DNA of 64,000 nt from Sanderia malayensis. Taxonomy: Eukaryota > Cnidaria > Scyphozoa > Semaeostomeae > Pelagiidae. The notes below the pieces were generated by a model. That model was not told the origin of the DNA, made no database searches, and saw nothing but the letters and a program-made list of their open reading frames with translations. Shown here piece after piece: positions 44,747-56,262 of the stretch. Made by a program: the position numbers and the translations under genes. Location: positions 4,960,001 through 5,024,000 of the forward strand of contig RQOL01000531.1 in assembly GCA_013076295.1 (NCBI GenBank), in the 5' to 3' direction. The first letter of the stretch is position 1, and each line of letters opens with the position of its first letter.

Positions 44747-45276
44747 AGGTCAGTTTATACCAGATTTTATTTTATATAACATAATTTTAAATTTGTAACA
44801 TAATTATGGTTATAAAGCATAATTATGACCCTTGGTAAAATATCTGGTTATAAGTCATGAATGAAGTAAAGTGCTCCTAAACATTGAAACCCATGCTTAC
44901 CTGGTAAATCGTAGAATTAGGCCCCTGAATGCTTATCTGTAAAAATGTGTTGGATGAGGTTTATTTTAAATTTTTTCCAAACTTTTTTAACATGTAAACC
45001 GATGCGATTTTCGACATAATCGTAAAGGTGCATCGAAACACAATATATGTTTGCAAAATATGCTAATATTTGCTCGCTAACCCCTTCCCTCATTTGTATT
45101 TTACGAATGGCTTATTCACAGAAATCTTTTAAGGCCGGGCGGTTGTTCTAGGATTTCCATAGGATTTGACTTAAATTTCCAAGCAAGTGAGATTGCTGTA
45201 ACGCATTAATATTTTTAAGCATTAGTTAGAATTTCTAATTGAAACCTATCCTTTTTAGTTTACTTTCTGCTTTCAG

Positions 45277-46422
45277 GCAAATATCATCGAAAAAGCCCAT
45301 GAAACTGCTGTAACGACAACAGAAAATATCAAAGATGGGAATGAAAATATTCGAGAGGTGAATTGCAATTACTTTTAATATTAGTTTCTTATTATACTGA
45401 TTAAGTGGTTTGTTAACCTCAGAGCAATAGTAGAACGAGAATTGTTATGGAGGCCAAAAAGAATTTTTATTAAGACCTTGCGCCAAACTAAACGTGCTTT
45501 CCTCCGAGGTAAACTTGGCCCGGCTTGGAGAGTCTAGGGGCTAACGGTCAACTTTAAGCAAAACGCCCTAAAGGTATATTTTCTTCATTCATAAAGTAAA
45601 TTAAAAAACTGCTTCGATTAGTTTGTGAAATCAAGGCATTTCAGGCCCGTCTTGAAAAGTCTGGCATTCAAAATAATAGTGACCACAAAGAAGATGGCCC
45701 TAAATCAGCTCTGACCATGCTTTTTTGGACATGCCCTAAGTAATTTGAAAGTATTCAACCAATCAAATAATTACGAACAAAGGATGAGATATGTTTTATA
45801 CCAAATATGGAATTGAACGCAAAAATTTCCAGTGTGGATTTCTCTGCTGCGGGCTTCTATTATTAAAATCAAAACCTAACCAAAATCATCAATCATCCTT
45901 GTTCCAAATCAGAACCGACCGTCTGAATTCGAGATTCGGGAAATGTAACAGAAACACAGGACACGACATTTACCCCAAGTCACTAAATATCTATACTCGC
46001 TTGCGCATACGCGTCGCGAGTCACAATGGGGTTCCCACTATGGTGTCATAGTGAACTCGACCCAGTCGTAAAAGTGTGTCAAAAAAAACAACGAAATGAC
46101 GAAACATCCATACGTTCACAATTAATAACTTGTGAACTATACCAGAGATTTAAAAATCATTCGTTCAGATGCGAGATCACTCCACCAAGTTTTATTGAAC
46201 TGGGAAATTAAAAAATAGGTTTGATATTACAAGAATACACAGGGAGATGCACAGGTAGGCCTCTTTAAAGTTGGTATCACAATATATAATTTGGTATGAT
46301 ATAATTTGTCTTCCTTTTCACTTCAGGCTATCAAAAACAGTGCATCATTCAGGGTATGGATTCTATTTTTTCTTGTTATGTGTACGTTTTCATTATTATT
46401 TTTAGATTGGTATAACCAATAA
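45277..46422 (+). pseudogene. STX18: Syntaxin-18 partial second copy, exons 10 and 11 only
   Basis: Exons 45277-45357 and 46327-46422 match the first copy's exons 10 and 11, with the membrane anchor. Exons 1-9 are absent because the sequence starts at the gap edge, inside the exon 9 donor. This is an assembly or haplotype duplicate, so I would not count it as a second gene. The product would lack the N-terminal domain and most of the SNARE helix. Confidence 0.9.
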
Positions 46423-47573
46423 TTCGGGAAATTTAAATGTATTTGTGATAAATTTAGTGAAATTATTACTGGGATATTTTCCAAGAAGCCATTGGATTTT
46501 GGGTAAGGAGTTAAGTTATACTGTAATTGTTGTGTTTTGGGTATGGGATGCCTTTCTTTATTATAATCTAGGATATTTTAAATATTTTTGTGGATGTGTA
46601 AGAATTGTTCATGTGGTTTGCGTTTGTATGCCATTTTGACCTGGAAAACTACTACTTGTTTGAATTGATTCTCGTATACCATACCATGAATCCATACATT
46701 TGACTCCATGTACAAGTGCATTCTGTTGCATAGTTGTGAAGCAAAGGACAACGATGACTACATGCAGGGGAACAATATGGACAAACAAAGTTTCACGTTA
46801 TACGTGAATTCCCTCCAAGTAAATCAAAGTCGCTGTTATTCTTACCTGAAATATATTTCCATTGTTCCTTGGTTTTGAAGGAGGCTGAAGCACGTTAAAG
46901 ATAATTAGGCAATACAATTTTCACACCATAGCATATCTCCATTATAATATCATCTAAACCATTTCTTAACATAGAAAAACTTCATGAAATTGGTGTAGCA
47001 AAATGATATTTTAATTTTCAAATTACTTACAAGTTTATTCCACGTATGCTCTAATATACGTGTTATATTATTCCAAGTATCACTTATGCTGTTTTTCCTG
47101 AACCTATGACATATAAGCATGGCTGGATTTTTGAGATGCTCGGGCAGCCTGTTTTGGGGTATATTCATTATTATTTGTTAACGTCTCTTTCCATTATTGA
47201 CTTATATATATATAGTTGTGCAAAAGATATTGCAAATATAGCGATTTTCTTGTTTTGAATTTATGCATTGTTTACGGTGGACAAAAGCTGCCATGGCTAT
47301 TTCTGTTTTGTGATGTGGATATCAGCTTTTGAGGTGTTTAGCCGAATCAGCTGGTTTAACCAAAAGCTATAACAGGACTAAACTGCGCGGCTTGTAAAAT
47401 TTGTTGAGATTAAGTGACTTTTGGGTTCTTATTTCATTAATAAGGAGTTTGGCATGTCTAAGTAGACACTACTCATTAAATGCAGTCAATTCTCAAATTA
47501 GTAAACAGGGTGTTATTTTTGTAGCATGTTAACTGTACCAATGCGATCAAGAAGCACACGCTAAACTGATGTG

Positions 47574-49789
47574 TTAAATATTGATTGCTTTCATCCATGT
47601 TGTCTGCTCAGGAACCAAGGTTAAGAACTGAATGCTTTTTTGTGACTTTATATTGGGTTTTGCTGCCTTCTTCAACCTTCCATTCTTCTTTATTGCCAGC
47701 ATCCAACCATATTTTACGCTTTGATATCTTGTCCAACCACTCTTTCCGACATATGCCTTGAACAGTGTGTCCGGTGCTTTATAGCTCTGAAATTTATAGA
47801 AATTCATTAAGGCTTTTTTTTGGAAAATCATCCTGTTACATTTTGATTCAACATTGTTAGATTTCATTTATTTAGCATTTATTTTTTTGTATACGCACAA
47901 TTGTTTTTTATTTATTTCTTTTTTACCTGTATATATGGTTTTCCGTATTTGTTGATAGCTAGGTACTGCTCAGAGCTGAATCTTTTAAAGCGTCTGTATT
48001 GTATGCCAAATATGAGTATTTCCAGCTGGGCTGCGAAAGTAAGTGCACATTGATGTATTTTTAAAAGTATTAATTTAAGGTTTGTAGTATTGTAACATAG
48101 ATTAGGCTAGATTGAACAGATTTCTTGTTATGGTGATTTTCATTGTATCACTTCACTACCGTTGCTATTCTGACGTCTTATTATATCGACAATTATTACC
48201 CCTGGCAAACGTTTTCGGCCGAGAATTCAGAGACTTCACTTGTGTAATTAGTAATAATAGAAAAGTAAAGCGATGAACTGCCTCATAAATCTACACTGGA
48301 TTACCAAAACCACGTATTGTTAGACTTGGCGCCTTTGGTGAGCAAAGAAGAACGAAATTCAAGATTTAAGTAACACGAGAAGTCCAAACTGAACATACTA
48401 TTGTGCGAAGAGAGTTAAGATATTTTTTAGGGATGACAGGACACAAACATTTCCATACCTTGCTTCGTCAAAGACTTATGTACTCACACACACTTACTTT
48501 TTAAAAGAACCTACCTCAATGCCTAGTTCCCTTAGTTCCTTATTTAAGGACCTAAAAGTTCCTTAATAGCTCTTTGCATGTGGACTCCTTATAAAAGGGT
48601 TTTATGAAAAAACATATATATAGCTATAACATTTTTAAAAGAACTTTGGGAAGCATAGGTTATGCACCAACCTTCAAATTACTTCACTTGTCTTATAAGT
48701 CGTTCAGCACCAATTGTAGCATAGCTACAACACCTTTGTGTTAATCAAATCAATAGGTTCGAGTTCCGCTCCTTATTTTTTGCCGATTTCATGGCTTCTT
48801 TTTGATCAATTTAAGAATTCCACTGCTAAGAACGTTTAAGTAATGACTAATTGGATTGTTCTTGTAAATAAACACACAACAATATATGTGTGAAGAATAT
48901 TTTATTTGGATATTAGCTCAGCAGTAATGGGTATAAACTTGGTCCCGAAAAATTTCCTTGTTTGTACGACAAGCACAGCTGGGTCTGGTGCATGACATGA
49001 CGTTATCAGCCATATGAGTTACAACAAGATACACGAGTGTATTTAGATGTTTGAAACCTTATATTCTCTTTGGAGAGGATTCAAAATATTTAACAACAAG
49101 CTAAAAGTGTGAAACTTAAACGTTCCACAACGACAATTAACCGAGTAACGACAAATAACAACACAATGGAACCTTTATCAACGGCACTTCAAAAACTCTT
49201 AAGAACGACGAACAAACTTTCAGTTTCATTTCAAATTCCCACGATTAGTTATCTTTAAAACAACCTCTGAACAACAGATCAAATCATTCCAGTGAGCATC
49301 CTTTGCATGGACGCTCTACTGTAACTTTATTTAGATTGGGCTGGGGTTAATTATTTACATAAACATTATTCATTATTGGTGTGTAGCCGGGTCGGCCTAG
49401 AATAATTAAAAACAGCAATACAAATAAGCGTGAAAAAATAATATTAAAAGTTGCAAGAAGGCTGGTTATCACTTGGTGTGATAAGTACTAAAATATGTAA
49501 ACTTACTGTTGATGGACTTCTTGTTTGATGTTCCTCTCATTCTTCCATCGGGAGAAATTTCCAGAAATTTCTCTGTCCTTGAATATAAGCATATTTTCCT
49601 CGAGTTAGATGCAACGGCGTATTTGATCTCCAATGAGCTCAGTTTTCGTGATTTCTGAGACGCAAATGACGCATCTTTTAAACTCTTGTTGCTCACATAC
49701 CAACCAGAATTTCTGTTTTGTTCACAGATATGAAATTTTATGAGACCAAAACAAAACATAAGGAGCGTGAGGAAAACACGAATAGCCAT
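47574..49789 (-). CDS. Fibroblast growth factor ligand, second copy
   Basis: Exons 49789-49507, 48030-47927 and 47786-47574 match the first copy at a constant offset of 13,153, with the same splice sites, signal peptide and stop. I saw no amino-acid difference. Noncoding differences nearby include 49343 (ctgg against ctcg). If the duplication is an assembly artefact, this is the other allele of the FGF at 34421-36636 and not a paralogue. Confidence 0.9.
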
Positions 49790-50256
49790 TATTATGTGTG
49801 AGTTCCAATGCGCTTAAAGCTTGTCTGTTGGAAAAGAAGGCGGACGAATTCATTAACATGAATATGGAAATATATGTATAATATATATCTATATATAGCC
49901 ATGCAAATAGAGCATTGGTTCATTTGAGTGTAGAATCAAGATTGAAGACGAAACAACCAATGGAGGGGCCGCCCAGTGACTGTGGGCACATCCACTTGTC
50001 ATCTTTAAATTTTTCCATTTGAAAATAAAAAGTTCTTAAGACATAAAATTAATTAGCTGTAACTTGGAAATAGAAAATTCCAAGTGTAATGTTAGGATTT
50101 CCACGTGTAATAGGAATTTTGAATCTTTGGGGGCGTCACGTCCCCACGACCCTCTATTATTTACGTGCCCGCTACCATCGGATGCAGTGCAGTGCTTCCA
50201 AGTAATAAAAATCCAGCATGCATTTACATATAATGTGGTAATTGCAGAATAAAGGC

Positions 50257-50458
50257 TAGTTTACACGAGCAAGTTTTCTATGACAATTTTTAATTGACAA
50301 TTTTATTTTGCTCGTGTAGATGAGGTCAATTTCAGCTCTTATGACAACTTTTCATATGATAAAAGTGTACTTTTTCAATAGCTGACATGCCAGCTTTTGA
50401 AAAATCATACTTGTCATATGAAAAATTGTCATATGTGAAACTTGCTCGTGTAGAACAA
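50257..50458. mobile_element. MITE-like element, copy B of 37104-37305
   Basis: Same inverted arms (tacacgagcaagttt) at the expected offset. Confidence 0.65.
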
Positions 50459-51474
50459 TTTTAAAGCATTGCATATAAATGCAGAAAGACTATTCTGCTA
50501 TTGTAACGTCTGTGTTTGTTATCATCCATCAAATATAGCAACAAAATGTGAATATATCACAACATAACAACAGCTAAAGCAACGAAACATGGAAACCTTA
50601 TCAACGTCATCATGCTCATCATTATAATCGTCATCACTATTATTATTATTGCACCATGCACCCTGCACTGCGCAGGTATATTGAGTTTTTGACGGCCAGA
50701 AAACACTTGCAAAGTTTTCTATGGGATGCAAATGGGCCTTAGTTACCCGAGGCTCGAGTTACTCCTGGCCCGACTTAAGAAAAATGAATCAGCCATCCTC
50801 CAAGAAAAATGACCCGAGAAATGACCTTTTCCAAAAAACGGAAAAGAAAAAGAACAGGCTTAGATGGTATGCACCTGGAGAATCAAACAACATCCAAGGC
50901 AGCAGAAGATCTGATGCAAAAGATTCCGATACAACTAACTGTGTGACATAGAGCCATTTAAGTGACGAAAGTGTATGGAATGTATTCGAATATGTCTAGC
51001 GATGAGTGGCTACCTCAGATCGGTTTCATAGTTGATTTGAGGTATGTTCATTCTTTTGTATATGCATCTTAATGCTTCCCCTCTTTGATACAACCCATGT
51101 GACTCTTGCAACTCAGTAAATGGCCAAATCTGCTCATGAATAAGAATTGTACATTTAATGTATACTCTGAAAAGTAATTAGCATTAAACCAACAAGGAAA
51201 TATAAATTTAAGGAAAATAGCTGGCAACAATGAAGTACAAAGGCGGCATAATTCATCTGAAGCCCATGACGTGTAGCTTACAATATGCCACAACATAGTT
51301 GGTAATAGAACTTATGAATCATATTTGTTATCTATTTTACGTTGACGTTTGTTAACTTGCCGGGGGCAAACAAACTTAACATCGGAATTATGTGAATTTA
51401 CCCCCTGATTTTTACAAGTTTAAAGGCCTATAACTTTGGAACCGTACGTTTTTGGGTTATTGTTCCTTTAGGAA

Positions 51475-51625
51475 TGTTATCTACCATATATCAGAATTAT
51501 ACGAGAGTAAAAGACAAAGTGTAGACTCACCAAAATATTATAAAACAACGAGAGCTAGACAGAACACGAGGTCTAAATTATACTGTTAATTATGATAATC
51601 TATTACAATAATAACAATGATAACA
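51475..51625 (-). repeat. Ty3 3' LTR (151 bp)
   Basis: Differs from 58513-58663 at one position (gataatc against gataacc). Confidence 0.95.
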
Positions 51626-51653
51626 CTATCCCCCCTCCTGTCAATGATAAATG

Positions 51654-54536
51654 CTATGTTACGGATTGTGATCTTGTCCTTTGTTCAATAATGTTTCCTT
51701 GGTTCATATTGCACCACCCTCCTGTTATGATGGGAAGGTCCTCATCGACTGGTGCTACGCTATCTGGTTCGTCTCTGCCAACATTTCTATTTTGTACCAT
51801 TTCTACATTCCCTTCTCTGTTAGTGTTGAAATTTGGCTCATCCTGTGTGTTGTTGGGTATCTGGTCAGTAACGAGGGATTCAAATATGTCAGTTGTGGTT
51901 GGTTGTGGTTGTGGTGGTGTTGAGTTGACGGATCTACTTGAAGTTTTTAAATGATCAAAGCGAGGTGCAATATACTTTAACTGATTGACGTGGACGACAG
52001 GGGTTGCTTTGCTTTGTGCGTTCGCAAGCTGGCAATTTAAATCTCCAATCAATCGAGTTATTGTCCAGGGACCCGACCAGTTTGGTTGCCAGCAGCGTGA
52101 AATGCCTTTCTTCTTGTTGGGGTGCCACAACATTACAGTATCGTGGACCTGATAGTGATGGGCTTTTGCATGTGTATCATACTGTTTCTTCATTTTGTTT
52201 CGAGAAGCTGCAAGAGAGGCTTGAACCTGAGAAACAGTTTTCTTTAGGTTTTCACCAAGTTCGTTGGCAAAGTGCTGTGCTTGCTTGACGTGGTGGGGAA
52301 GTGATGGTGGAATAGGTCGAGTTGAGGATGTAGTCAGTAGTTGTATCGGTGTCGATATTTTGGCGCCAAACACTAATTCAGCAGGAGTCACATTTGTACT
52401 TGTGTTTACACTTGTGCGAATAGCGTATGCAGCTGCCTGTAGATGTGTATCCCAGTTACGGCCATGTATATCAACTTGTTTCTGAATACAAGCTTTGACT
52501 TGCTTCACCATTGCTTCAGATAATCCATCTCCTTGTGGATGGAGACGTGATGATTTGGATTTGCCGATACCTAATATATTGCACACTTCATGCATTATAC
52601 AACCATCCACATTTGGTGCACCATCACTATGAAGGCGTTGCATCAATCCATACCGGCAGATCCATTGATTATGGATTGCAAGCGCGATTGTAGGGGCACG
52701 TGTGTCTTTTAATGGAATCACTTCAAGCCATTTTGTAAAATGGTCAACCAGGATTAATGCGTACGTGTTTCCATTGTCTGACGCAGGGATAAAAGGGCCA
52801 GCGAGGTCGTAGCAAACAAGTTGAAATCGTTCTGATGACTCAATTGGTTGTAGGGGTGCTTTGTGGTAGCCCTGTGGAGGCGAATTGAAGGAGGAGCAAG
52901 TGTGGCAACTTTTGACCCAATTGTGGACGTCATGGCGTGCATTTGGCCAAAAATAGGCATTGGAGAGACGCGTCCATGTGCGATCTATCCCAAAATGTCC
53001 AGATGAAGCATGATCGTGACAGATTCGAAGGACCGTTGAACGTAATTGCTCTGGAATGACTGGATAGGATTTCCATTGCAAGATACCTTCGGTAGAAAGG
53101 GTGAGATGTTTACGGTATCTTTGGAGAGAACCCAGTCGACTGATATCGAATTGTGTCTTTGATAGAAGATACTCCTTTGCCGCACATATCGCAGGGTCCT
53201 TTGATTGGTGTTCAATAAGTTCTTCAGTGTTGAATTCTGGTTGAAGATCCATGTCGATGATATTGATTGAATACATACGACTAAGACAGTCGCTGATCGC
53301 ATTGTTCTTTGATGGAATATGGTGGATTTCGTAATCGAATTCGGATAGTTCAAGGGCCCAGTTGAGAAGTTTTCTGCTTTTTGGCGATCGTTTTGATTGA
53401 AGGTAGGTGTTAACACGATTGTCAGTGCGAAGCAAGAATGGCTTTCCAAAAAGGTAATGGCGAAACTTCTGAGTGGCAAAGATGATTGCGTGTGCTTCTT
53501 TCTCAACGATGTTCCACTTGGCTTCTGTGATGTTGAATTTGCGACTTGCATAAGCGACGATGTATTCCTTTCCATCAGCATAACTGCGGGCTTTGAGGCA
53601 AACGCCTTCTCCTTTGTCGGATGCATCCGTTTCTAAGATAAAGAAGTCTCCACTATCAGGGGCACGTACAAGTGGAGCATTAGTAAGAAGGTGCTTGATT
53701 GTGTTGAACGCTGTGTCACACTCTGGGGTCCAGTGGAATGGTGCGTTTATTTCGGTGAGATGATAAAGTGGAGAGGCAATTTCGGAGTAATGGGGAAGAA
53801 AACGGTCACAGAATTGAGCCATGCCTAGGAACTCTTTCAATTTACGAGCAATTTTAGGAGCCGGAAGTTCAACAAGAGATTGAACGCGTGCAGGGTCTAA
53901 ACGAATTTGACCGCAATCAATGATATGTCCAAGATAAGGTAATTTGGTTTGAAAAAAACGGCACTTTAAGGCATTGAGAGTGAGGCCAACCTCCCGAAGT
54001 CTGGTAAGCACTCGGCGGATATTGCATAGATGTTCTTGAAAGCTTGTCCCTTTTATCACTACATCATCAAAGAACGGCGGTAAAATGCAGTCGGAAAGAT
54101 CGGAAAATGTTTGCTCCATTGTCTTTTGAAAGTGATTTGAAGCTGGTTTGATGCCTTGAGGCATGACGGTCCATGTCCATTGTCCAAAACCGTAGCCAGG
54201 TGAGAAGGCAAGTAGTGGTTTGCAATGATCAGTGCACGGAATCTGATGGTAGCCACTATTAAAATCGATAGAGCTGACAAATGTGGAGCCAGTGACAGAA
54301 TCAAGACATTGTTGGAGGGAGGGTGCAGGCCATCCTGAATCTGTGAAGGCATTGTTGAGAAAACGATAGTCAACTACAAGGCGGTAACGATCGGTAACAT
54401 GAGCACTGTTAGCCACATTTTTCTTTTCCACTAGAAGGGTGGCAGCACGATAGGGTGAATCTATGTGTTCAATGAGACCCAGGTCTTGATAATGGTTGAG
54501 AAGTTCTTTCAAAATAGGTTGCTGGTGAAGAGGCAC
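51654..54536 (-). CDS. pol: Ty3/gypsy pol: RT, RNase H, integrase (open for 960 codons)
   Basis: RT has its first catalytic Asp in S-S-I-D-F-N-S-G-Y (residue 91) and an FFDD box at 155-158. RNase H acidic residues are visible at 304 (L-E-T-D-A-S-D), 347, 372 and 416. Integrase has a complete HHCC finger (His 509 and 514, Cys 544 and 547) and a D-D-35-E triad (577, 638, 674). The C-terminal GPW module (W-S-G-P-W-T-I) takes the place of GPY/F. All catalytic residues appear intact, so this polyprotein may be enzymatically sound. It is joined out of frame to the protease by a one-base shift near 54540, next to a run of six C on the coding strand. Residues 1-30 overlap the RT N-terminus, so the true start is the upstream fusion. 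Confidence 0.92.
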   Translation of the reverse strand: MPLHQQPILKELLNHYQDLGLIEHIDSPYRAATLLVEKKNVANSAHVTDRYRLVVDYRFLNNAFTDSGWPAPSLQQCLDSVTGSTFVSSIDFNSGYHQIPCTDHCKPLLAFSPGYGFGQWTWTVMPQGIKPASNHFQKTMEQTFSDLSDCILPPFFDDVVIKGTSFQEHLCNIRRVLTRLREVGLTLNALKCRFFQTKLPYLGHIIDCGQIRLDPARVQSLVELPAPKIARKLKEFLGMAQFCDRFLPHYSEIASPLYHLTEINAPFHWTPECDTAFNTIKHLLTNAPLVRAPDSGDFFILETDASDKGEGVCLKARSYADGKEYIVAYASRKFNITEAKWNIVEKEAHAIIFATQKFRHYLFGKPFLLRTDNRVNTYLQSKRSPKSRKLLNWALELSEFDYEIHHIPSKNNAISDCLSRMYSINIIDMDLQPEFNTEELIEHQSKDPAICAAKEYLLSKTQFDISRLGSLQRYRKHLTLSTEGILQWKSYPVIPEQLRSTVLRICHDHASSGHFGIDRTWTRLSNAYFWPNARHDVHNWVKSCHTCSSFNSPPQGYHKAPLQPIESSERFQLVCYDLAGPFIPASDNGNTYALILVDHFTKWLEVIPLKDTRAPTIALAIHNQWICRYGLMQRLHSDGAPNVDGCIMHEVCNILGIGKSKSSRLHPQGDGLSEAMVKQVKACIQKQVDIHGRNWDTHLQAAAYAIRTSVNTSTNVTPAELVFGAKISTPIQLLTTSSTRPIPPSLPHHVKQAQHFANELGENLKKTVSQVQASLAASRNKMKKQYDTHAKAHHYQVHDTVMLWHPNKKKGISRCWQPNWSGPWTITRLIGDLNCQLANAQSKATPVVHVNQLKYIAPRFDHLKTSSRSVNSTPPQPQPTTTDIFESLVTDQIPNNTQDEPNFNTNREGNVEMVQNRNVGRDEPDSVAPVDEDLPIITGGWCNMNQGNIIEQRTRSQSVT

Positions 54537-55442
54537 CCGGCGTGGCGTAGGGGGGTGGAAATAGGTGTCGTGTGTTCCAGTTGCACATCGAAGGGGGGTA
54601 CATTAGCTCTTCCAATCTTGGAATTTGATAAGGAGAAGACATCACGAAATTCTGTCAGTAATTGCGTGGCTTGCTGTAGTTGGGGAGGAGAAAGATGTTG
54701 CATTCGTCTTGTTAAGATGGCTACACAGTCCGGGGGAGGTTGAGCAGATGACGGCGAAAGTAAATTGACATTGTCTAGAGATTCAGAAGTAATTTCCTGA
54801 AAGGCACAAGTGCCAGTTGCTATTTTAGTGCCTTTACCAATTGTCTTAGAGACAGGCGAATTGTTAATAACGAGGACCTCTGTGCAAGCGTTCTGATGTG
54901 AGATAACTTGAATGGTGGGGAGAATGTTTATCCGGAGACGTGCTTCGAATGGCTGGTGTCCGTCAATAAGAGATATGAGGGCAGTAACGGGACGAAGAGA
55001 ATTTAAAGCTGACCCACTGGCGATCACAGAGATTTGTAAGGATTCTCCAGGGGGGATTGTCAATCGCTGAGTGGTTGCAAGTGATAATATATCTTGATGG
55101 GGGGGGGGGATCGTGAGACACTTTGACAAAGGAATGATCGAGAAAAAGTGTTTGGTTGGTGTTATCCATACCCCATTTCTGAAGTCGGCTGAGAAAATTC
55201 AAACCAAGAATGCATGAGTAAGGCAAATCATGGATAATGATAAATTCTACTGTATAACAAATTGCAGGAATACCAATAGTTATAGGTAGGTTTACAAGTC
55301 CATAGGGTTTAAGTAGTGACCCATTTACACTCATAATTCCAGGGCCTGAATACGGTTTCACGGAGAGGTTGTGGAGGTTTGGACTTGAGGTGAAGCAACG
55401 CTTGGCAAGGCAGCAGACAGTGGCTCCAGAGTCTAGCAGCAT
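54509..55442 (-). pseudogene. Ty3/gypsy protease and RT linker, frameshifted at a homopolymer
   Basis: Two frames. 55442-55100 holds the retropepsin site M-L-L-D-S-G-A-T and the flap-side C-I-L-G-L-N-F-L. 55129-54509 holds the linker with S-K-T-I-G-K-G-T-K-I and F-D-V-Q-L-E-H-T-T-P-I. The shift falls on a run of about ten G (plus strand) at 55100-55109, so a sequencing error is a fair alternative to a real mutation. Confidence 0.82.
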
Positions 55443-56061
55443 ATCAAGGGGCTGTCCATTTAATTTTCCAGTCAGCCAGAGAAGGGGGGTTGGTTGCTGA
55501 TGGTGATTAACGTTGTCATCGGGTTTGGGGGTCGATGGGGAGGGTTGGGCTCTGTCGGTATGACCCTCTACCGGGAGCCCCAGAAGTTTTCCGACTGCTG
55601 GTTGGGTTGGTTATGGCGTTTGAAGGCGAGGCAATCTCGTTTGAAATGGTTGAGACCATGACAAAAATGGCAGCGAGGAGTGGCATCGGAAGCTTGTTGT
55701 CTCGGAAAGTCACCAGACTGGAACTGTGCAGCAGAGCGTGGAAACTGTCTGTAGGAATTCGGTGTGAAGCGTGGGCGTTGTTGTCTATTTGGCTGAGGGT
55801 ATTGTGGGGTGGGTTGAGAAGGCGGAAGTTGGCGTTTCAAAGCATTAATTTCATCTTGTTGCGTTTCTAATTTCATCTGCGTAATTTTGGCTTGTTCATC
55901 AAATTTTGAAGACAGCATCATGATGGCGTCGAGGGTGGGATCGGCAAGGGGTGTTGCAGCAAGGACTTTGGGGGGAGGATGTTCATCAATCGTGGATTGT
56001 TTGTTTGTTTGTCATCTTATTTTAATTCGATATCTCTAATAGCTTTACAGAAAAACTAATC

Positions 56062-56262
56062 TAAATCGAATATTTAACTACCATAATTTATTGCGAATGA
56101 GGAGACAAATTAACCGCATACAATACAAGCGGGGATGACCACATACAATCCTCATTTACGTTGAATGACTACATACAATCCTCATTCAAGTTAACTACTT
56201 AACTACCATAATTTATTACGAAATGAGGAGACAATTTAACCGCATACAATACAAGCATGGCA
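56062..56262. repeat. Duplicated 3' segment in the LINE
   Basis: taactaccataatttatt followed by gaggagacaa and ttaaccgcatacaatacaag occurs at about 56077-56133 and again at 56208-56258. The short motif gactacatacaatcctcatt is also repeated between them. The second copy covers the stop codon and the last codons of the ORF. Confidence 0.85.

Noticed and set aside
52004..53636. Several plus- and minus-strand open stretches over the Ty3 pol
   Set aside because: Alternative-frame shadows of the 960-codon pol frame.
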